A stretch of DNA of 64,000 bases from Sipunculus nudus (Eukaryota > Annelida > Sipuncula > Golfingiida > Sipunculidae), in contig CM049318.1 in assembly GCA_026874595.1 (NCBI GenBank), forward strand, positions 51,300,750-51,364,749. Direction: 5' to 3'. Position numbers and translations under genes: made by a program. Numbering within the stretch: position 1 is the stretch's first letter; the number at the start of each line of letters is the position of its first letter. Shown here one piece after another: positions 62,501 to 64,000 of this stretch. The notes below the pieces were generated by a model. It saw only the letters and a program-made list of their open reading frames with translations. It had not been told where the DNA came from and did not search any database.

Positions 62501-63101
62501 TAGTATGCCTTTTTGGACAGATGACTCAGTTCAACTTCCTGTAACTCGGCCAAAATTCACCAAAATTTAACCATTCGAACAAACTTGAGAGAGATTGTTC
62601 TAGGGAATATGTCTGTAAAATATTGGACAATTTGGCTGAACAATTTCAGAGAAGAAGATTTTTAAAGATTTTTAAGCTTTTTCCCTATAAAATCTAAGAA
62701 AATGCAGTTAGCCAAAAAATAAGCAAAATCCAACAGAGTTTTTTAAATGACTAATTTTTTGCATAAAATTTTGTAATGCTAACTCATGCTGTTTTCAAGA
62801 TAGTATGGGTTAACGTACAGACGCCGGACGACGCCACACCATCGCATAAGCTCACAGGTTCGCTAAAAATGCAACAGCACACTTCCTCAATAGTTCACTT
62901 GTTTAATCTGTTTAGAATTTAAGTCTGGATGAAAAGACAGAACTAACCAAAATGCTCACACATGATTGGTTAGATCTTTGCCCTTAATAACAGAGCTGTA
63001 CCATAGTTCATCCAGATGATACTCACCACAGAAACACCTGTACTGAGAGGGCGGTTTAAGTGTGACATTCTGACAGGCAGGACACCGCCATCCACTGCCA
63101 T
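41380..63101 (-). CDS. NFX1: NFX1 (transcriptional repressor NF-X1), 3' part: 20 exons, 765 aa
   Basis: Joins 63027-63101, 59459-59561, 58474-58545, 57314-57453, 56534-56624, 55428-55636, 54445-54576, 53979-54061, 53164-53272, 52291-52410, 51752-51831, 50728-50832, 50094-50222, 49296-49378, 47685-47786, 45035-45166, 43967-44033, 42780-42922, 42008-42109 and 41380-41599. All phases agree (2,297 nt plus one incoming base). It begins just after the RING-like part (GWRCPACQ), runs through NF-X1 zinc fingers of the form CGxHxCxxxCHxGxCxxC, then LECNEDCA, the R3H domain ([14 protein letters not shown]) and the terminal IDYFDFTD. The R3H domain separates it from NFXL1. Family knowledge: nuclear sequence-specific repressor of the MHC class II X-box, with ubiquitin-ligase and RNA-binding roles; shuttle craft in Drosophila. 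The 5' exons lie beyond 64,000. Confidence 0.96.
42008..42109 (-). CDS. NFX1: NFX1 exon s
   Basis: 102 nt. Encodes [19 protein letters not shown] and IPHSSSEEH; the PIPH motif occurs in NFX1 C-termini. Confidence 0.92.
42433..42752 (-). mobile_element. MITE family 1, copy 2
   Basis: AAGGCCAACAAAAATA and GTTCTCAGGCA at the left; TGCCTGAGAACCATACC then TTTTTTGGCCT at the right, an extended inverted repeat of about 35 bp. The interior is in the opposite orientation to the copies at 20795 and 59600. Its right end is only about 30 bp from the R3H exon donor. Confidence 0.85.
42780..42922 (-). CDS. NFX1: NFX1 exon r (R3H domain)
   Basis: 143 nt. Encodes [30 protein letters not shown] and [12 protein letters not shown]. 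The R-x3-H pattern (RRFIH) and the surrounding residues identify the R3H single-stranded nucleic-acid-binding domain. Confidence 0.97.
43095..43600 (+). mobile_element. tRNA-like SINE head and CTGCAA-rich repeat
   Basis: GGTGGTGTGATGACATG, then CTTAAGTTTGAATCCCAT (box B-like GTTTGAATCCC), look like a tRNA-derived head. After it, many CTGCAA/TTGCAG motifs form short hairpins. The 156-codon open frame here is made of this repeat and has no family resemblance. Confidence 0.5.
43967..44033 (-). CDS. NFX1: NFX1 exon q
   Basis: 67 nt, acceptor CTATTTCAG, donor CAG|GTAAAT. Encodes [20 protein letters not shown], the helix before the R3H domain. Confidence 0.91.
45035..45166 (-). CDS. NFX1: NFX1 exon p
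   Basis: 132 nt, acceptor TACTTTCCTAAG, donor GTAAGT. Encodes [20 protein letters not shown] and [10 protein letters not shown], a well conserved NFX1 block. Confidence 0.94.
45198..47106 (+). mobile_element. 1.9-kb non-autonomous element, copy 2
   Basis: Begins ACAAGGGACCTATGGGTCAC and TGTGCTCAGCTGA. Ends with (CGGA)n (about 47018-47055) and the hairpin TAGCTCAGATGAC-TTATA-GTCAGCTGAGCTA (stem 13 bp, one mismatch). A G-run sits at about 46195. It fills most of the intron between NFX1 exons o and p. Confidence 0.75.
47685..47786 (-). CDS. NFX1: NFX1 exon o
   Basis: 102 nt. Encodes [20 protein letters not shown], matching the family's AxKxxDMQLGxSV segment. It ends KPPR plus two bases, which join exon p directly to give S-LECNEDC. 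Confidence 0.9.
48890..49258 (-). mobile_element. tRNA-derived SINE copy in NFX1 intron
   Basis: TTTTTAATGCTAGTTTAACC, GACAGGGCAGTAGCACAC, TTAACCAGGCCCAGTGACTA and ACCGCCTTGGCTGAGATT match the copy at 23840-24190 in order. Head at the high-coordinate end. Confidence 0.75.
49296..49378 (-). CDS. NFX1: NFX1 exon n
   Basis: 83 nt. Encodes [16 protein letters not shown], the CxCG spacer that closes the zinc-finger region, then TSDYQ. Confidence 0.94.
50094..50222 (-). CDS. NFX1: NFX1 exon m
   Basis: 129 nt, phase 0. Encodes [20 protein letters not shown] and [13 protein letters not shown], the last complete finger. Donor GAG|GTAGGA. Confidence 0.95.
50728..50832 (-). CDS. NFX1: NFX1 exon l
   Basis: 105 nt, phase 0 on both sides. 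Encodes [19 protein letters not shown] and [15 protein letters not shown]. Confidence 0.96.
51752..51831 (-). CDS. NFX1: NFX1 exon k
   Basis: 80 nt. Encodes [20 protein letters not shown] and CMGGHE. The phase-1 start links DHP-V to RHTC. Confidence 0.94.
52291..52410 (-). CDS. NFX1: NFX1 exon j
   Basis: 120 nt. Encodes [27 protein letters not shown] and HHCDHP. The CGTRPPEC block is highly conserved in NFX1. Confidence 0.95.
52560..53035 (+). mobile_element. 1.9-kb element family, truncated 3' part
   Basis: AACAATAGTTTTTATATTAT, TCTTGAAGTGTAAAAATAGG and the end ATGACTTATAGTCCACTGAG align with the last 480 bp of the 45198-47106 copy. Confidence 0.6.
53164..53272 (-). CDS. NFX1: NFX1 exon i
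   Basis: 109 nt. Encodes [18 protein letters not shown] and [13 protein letters not shown], a complete NF-X1 finger. Donor GTGAGT. Confidence 0.95.
53979..54061 (-). CDS. NFX1: NFX1 exon h
   Basis: 83 nt, acceptor CTTGGCAG. Encodes [20 protein letters not shown] and PNVCCV, followed in phase by [11 protein letters not shown] of the next exon. Confidence 0.93.
54445..54576 (-). CDS. NFX1: NFX1 exon g
   Basis: 132 nt, acceptor TTTCTTTAAG. Encodes [19 protein letters not shown] and [13 protein letters not shown]. Donor CAG|GTATTT. Confidence 0.94.
55428..55636 (-). CDS. NFX1: NFX1 exon f
   Basis: 209 nt. Encodes [32 protein letters not shown] and [14 protein letters not shown]. These are two NF-X1 finger units with the CGQTPL spacer typical of NFX1. 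Confidence 0.96.
55930..56110. mobile_element. Possible tRNA-related SINE
   Basis: GTGGTGTCTAGAGGTTAACA at the left; on the other strand CTGGGTTTGATCCCCTG resembles a box B. A compact GC-rich unit of about 180 bp in AT-rich intron DNA. Orientation uncertain. Confidence 0.4.
56534..56624 (-). CDS. NFX1: NFX1 exon e
   Basis: 91 nt, acceptor CTTTTTTTAG. Encodes [20 protein letters not shown] and FSCKEACNR, a CxCG-type spacer between fingers. Confidence 0.92.
57314..57453 (-). CDS. NFX1: NFX1 exon d
   Basis: 140 nt. Encodes [19 protein letters not shown], then [19 protein letters not shown]. The start rests on a poor acceptor (CCTTGACCTTCAAAAG) with only a short pyrimidine tract, chosen because it restores the spacing CGRNK-KPLKCG seen in the family. 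Confidence 0.87.
57530..57970. mobile_element. 440-bp element with long imperfect TIRs
   Basis: The left end (ATACCACCAAATCTGTGGAT, ACGCTTTCACAGACCTTAAT, CAACCCTCTCTG) is matched inverted at 57890-57965. A lone end of the same family lies at 47140-47215 (ATACCACCAAGTCTGTGGC). Confidence 0.65.
58474..58545 (-). CDS. NFX1: NFX1 exon c
   Basis: 72 nt. Acceptor TTTATTTTAG. Encodes [18 protein letters not shown] and DCGRNK. The donor AA|GTATCC is weak but keeps phase with exon d. Confidence 0.88.
59459..59561 (-). CDS. NFX1: NFX1 exon b
   Basis: 103 nt. Encodes [20 protein letters not shown] and GDCTHKCN, the first NF-X1 zinc-finger unit. Donor GTGAGTT. Confidence 0.94.
59600..59930 (+). mobile_element. 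MITE family 1, copy 3
   Basis: GGTTCTCAGGCACTTTTTT at 59619 and GGTGCCTGAGAACCATACC ending about 59907. Shares AAACAGGTAAAAGCATTA and ATCTTCTTGAAAGA with copy 1. Confidence 0.85.
60560..60930 (+). repeat. Tandem repeat, about 128-bp unit, 3 copies
   Basis: TTGTAGGTGGCACCACCAGT recurs at about 60600, 60730 and (as GTGGCGACACCTGT) 60857, each followed by CTTGTATAxxACAAAGCTAT and a CCAATTT-type block. Confidence 0.8.
61034..61130 (+). repeat. 32-bp tandem repeat, 3 copies
   Basis: ACTGAGTGAACTCxTxACCT recurs every 32 bp, followed by GxACCTGGCTxx. Two diverged further units are at about 61388-61440. Confidence 0.7.
61261..61370 (+). repeat. 22-bp minisatellite, 5 copies
   Basis: Five back-to-back units of the type ATGACACCCATGAGGTGATC+AC. 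Each contains the palindrome TGATCA or a one-base variant. Confidence 0.88.
61550..62868 (+). repeat. Tandem duplication, period about 458 bp, ending in a dispersed-repeat terminus
   Basis: GAACAAACTTGAGAAAGCTTG (about 62120) and GAACAAACTTGAGAGAGATTG (about 62578) anchor two long similar units. The end, CACACCATCGCATAAGCTCA (62836), resembles CACATCATTGCATAAGCTCA at 61210, so two copies of one element are likely adjacent. Confidence 0.65.
63027..63101 (-). CDS. NFX1: NFX1 exon a (end of RING-like finger)
   Basis: Acceptor TCCTGCAG, donor GTGAGT. Encodes [14 protein letters not shown] and QYRCFCG, which match the link from the RING-like finger to the first NF-X1 finger. First exon visible; it enters in phase 1 from outside the window. 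Confidence 0.92.
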
Positions 63102-64000
63102 CTGCAGGAGAAAACAGGAACTATTTTAAGTGTCTCATCACCACAAATTTATAATTTGCATAACACATTCTGTCTATTTAACCTGCAAGAAAGATAACAA
63201 GTGACCCATAGGTCATGACGCTCAGCTGCCAAGCATGACCTGTGACATCATGGGCTGAGATTCACAACTTCCAGTTAAATTTTGGAGACCAAACTTGGGG
63301 CAAATTCTCCAAAGGATGGTACAGTAATGAATGTCCAAAACAAATCAAAAGGCATGTTAAGGCCCTCATATCAGATTCATAGATATGCAAATGTAAAAAG
63401 TGTAAGTCTAATATTTTTTATTATAACTCTGCTTTTCAATGGGGTCAGCAGGGTAGGTAAACTGCAAAACCTGAAAGAAAGGAAATGCAGAAAGCATGAC
63501 TAAGAGTCTTGTAATGAAAAAAAGCCATCCTTAATCCAGGTACATATCCACATGTTATGAGAACAAACACTTGCTTTTATATGTGGTGATTTATATATAA
63601 ATATTCCGATATCTAGGAAACTAAGTTTATTGCTATGATTCCATATAATAAACTGCAAAATGTTCCCATCATCTTATAAATCAGTAGCTAAACCTTAATA
63701 CTATACTCTCATAGTCTTAATGCCTGGCTGAAGCATTCCGACAACTGTGTTTTTGTTATGCAGTAAGGAGGGACTTATCACTCAGCCTTATCACTTAATA
63801 GGCTGATACAAAAGGGAGTCATATGTCACCAGTGTCACTCACAATTACAGCGACACAGTGAGATGTATCAGCTGGATTGCAATGGTTATATATAAAAGAA
63901 AAATAGAGATGGTCTACAAAATAAGTTATTGCGAACATCCCTGACCAATGACCTTGGCCGTTTGCCCACATATCAACTGGATTCTTTCGAAATGATGGGT
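63102..64000. other. NFX1 upstream intron (partial)
   Basis: No RING-like exon is recognisable to the window end. ACAAGTGACCCATAGGTCAT and GACGCTCAGCTG at about 63198 match the start of the 1.9-kb element family. Confidence 0.6.

Noticed and set aside
1-64000. CRISPR arrays, operons or prokaryotic systems
   Set aside because: Split genes with canonical introns, SINEs and microsatellites show animal nuclear DNA. The tandem repeats lack a repeat-spacer layout.

Overview
This window is animal nuclear DNA with intron-rich genes and dense repeats. Non-coding sequence is AT-rich and full of (AT)n, (TTA)n, (GACA)n and poly-G/C tracts, MITEs, tRNA-derived SINEs, a Helitron-like element carrying a satellite, and 1.9-kb elements that end in a GCTCAGCTGA-type motif. 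The repeat style and the proteins suggest a marine lophotrochozoan, most likely a mollusc (perhaps a bivalve). The species cannot be fixed from the sequence alone.

Two protein-coding genes can be rebuilt exon by exon, both on the minus strand. (1) 11,376-34,564 is a DEG/ENaC (ASIC/FaNaC-like) cation channel in 11 coding exons. All splice phases agree and give 927 codons. It has the N-terminal His-Gly motif, TM1, the FPAVTICN motif, the cysteine-rich extracellular domain and TM2 with the GxS filter. Exon 10 (1,516 nt) adds about 450 extra extracellular residues just before the last palm strand and TM2; this is the most unusual protein feature here. One of its introns begins with GC instead of GT. 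(2) 41,380-63,101 is the 3' part of NFX1 (transcriptional repressor NF-X1; shuttle craft in Drosophila): 20 exons, 765 residues, covering NF-X1 zinc fingers, the R3H domain and the conserved C-terminal IDYFD tail. The upstream RING-like exons lie beyond 64,000.

Region by region. 1-11,375: no confirmed host gene. It holds a 347-bp MITE with a 7-bp target duplication, a perfect 75-bp-arm palindrome, and a 3.4-kb element with 22-bp terminal repeats that encloses a duplicated 80-nt exon-like unit and an exon-like terminal segment. 11.4-34.7 kb: channel gene. Its introns hold SINEs, MITEs, a hAT-like repeat, a 1.9-kb element with a nested SINE, and at 15.26-17.87 kb a Helitron-like element built around a 288-bp satellite full of AGGTCA nuclear-receptor half-sites. 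34.7-41.4 kb: intergenic, with microsatellites and a GC-rich diverged repeat. 41.4-64 kb: NFX1, whose introns share repeat families with the channel gene (TGCCTGAGAACC-ended MITE, 1.9-kb element, SINE) plus several tandem arrays.

The two genes have no evident functional link: one is a membrane channel, the other a nuclear zinc-finger regulator. They share strand and repeat load only. Exon boundaries come from splice consensus, phase agreement and family conservation read by eye; no database search was run.
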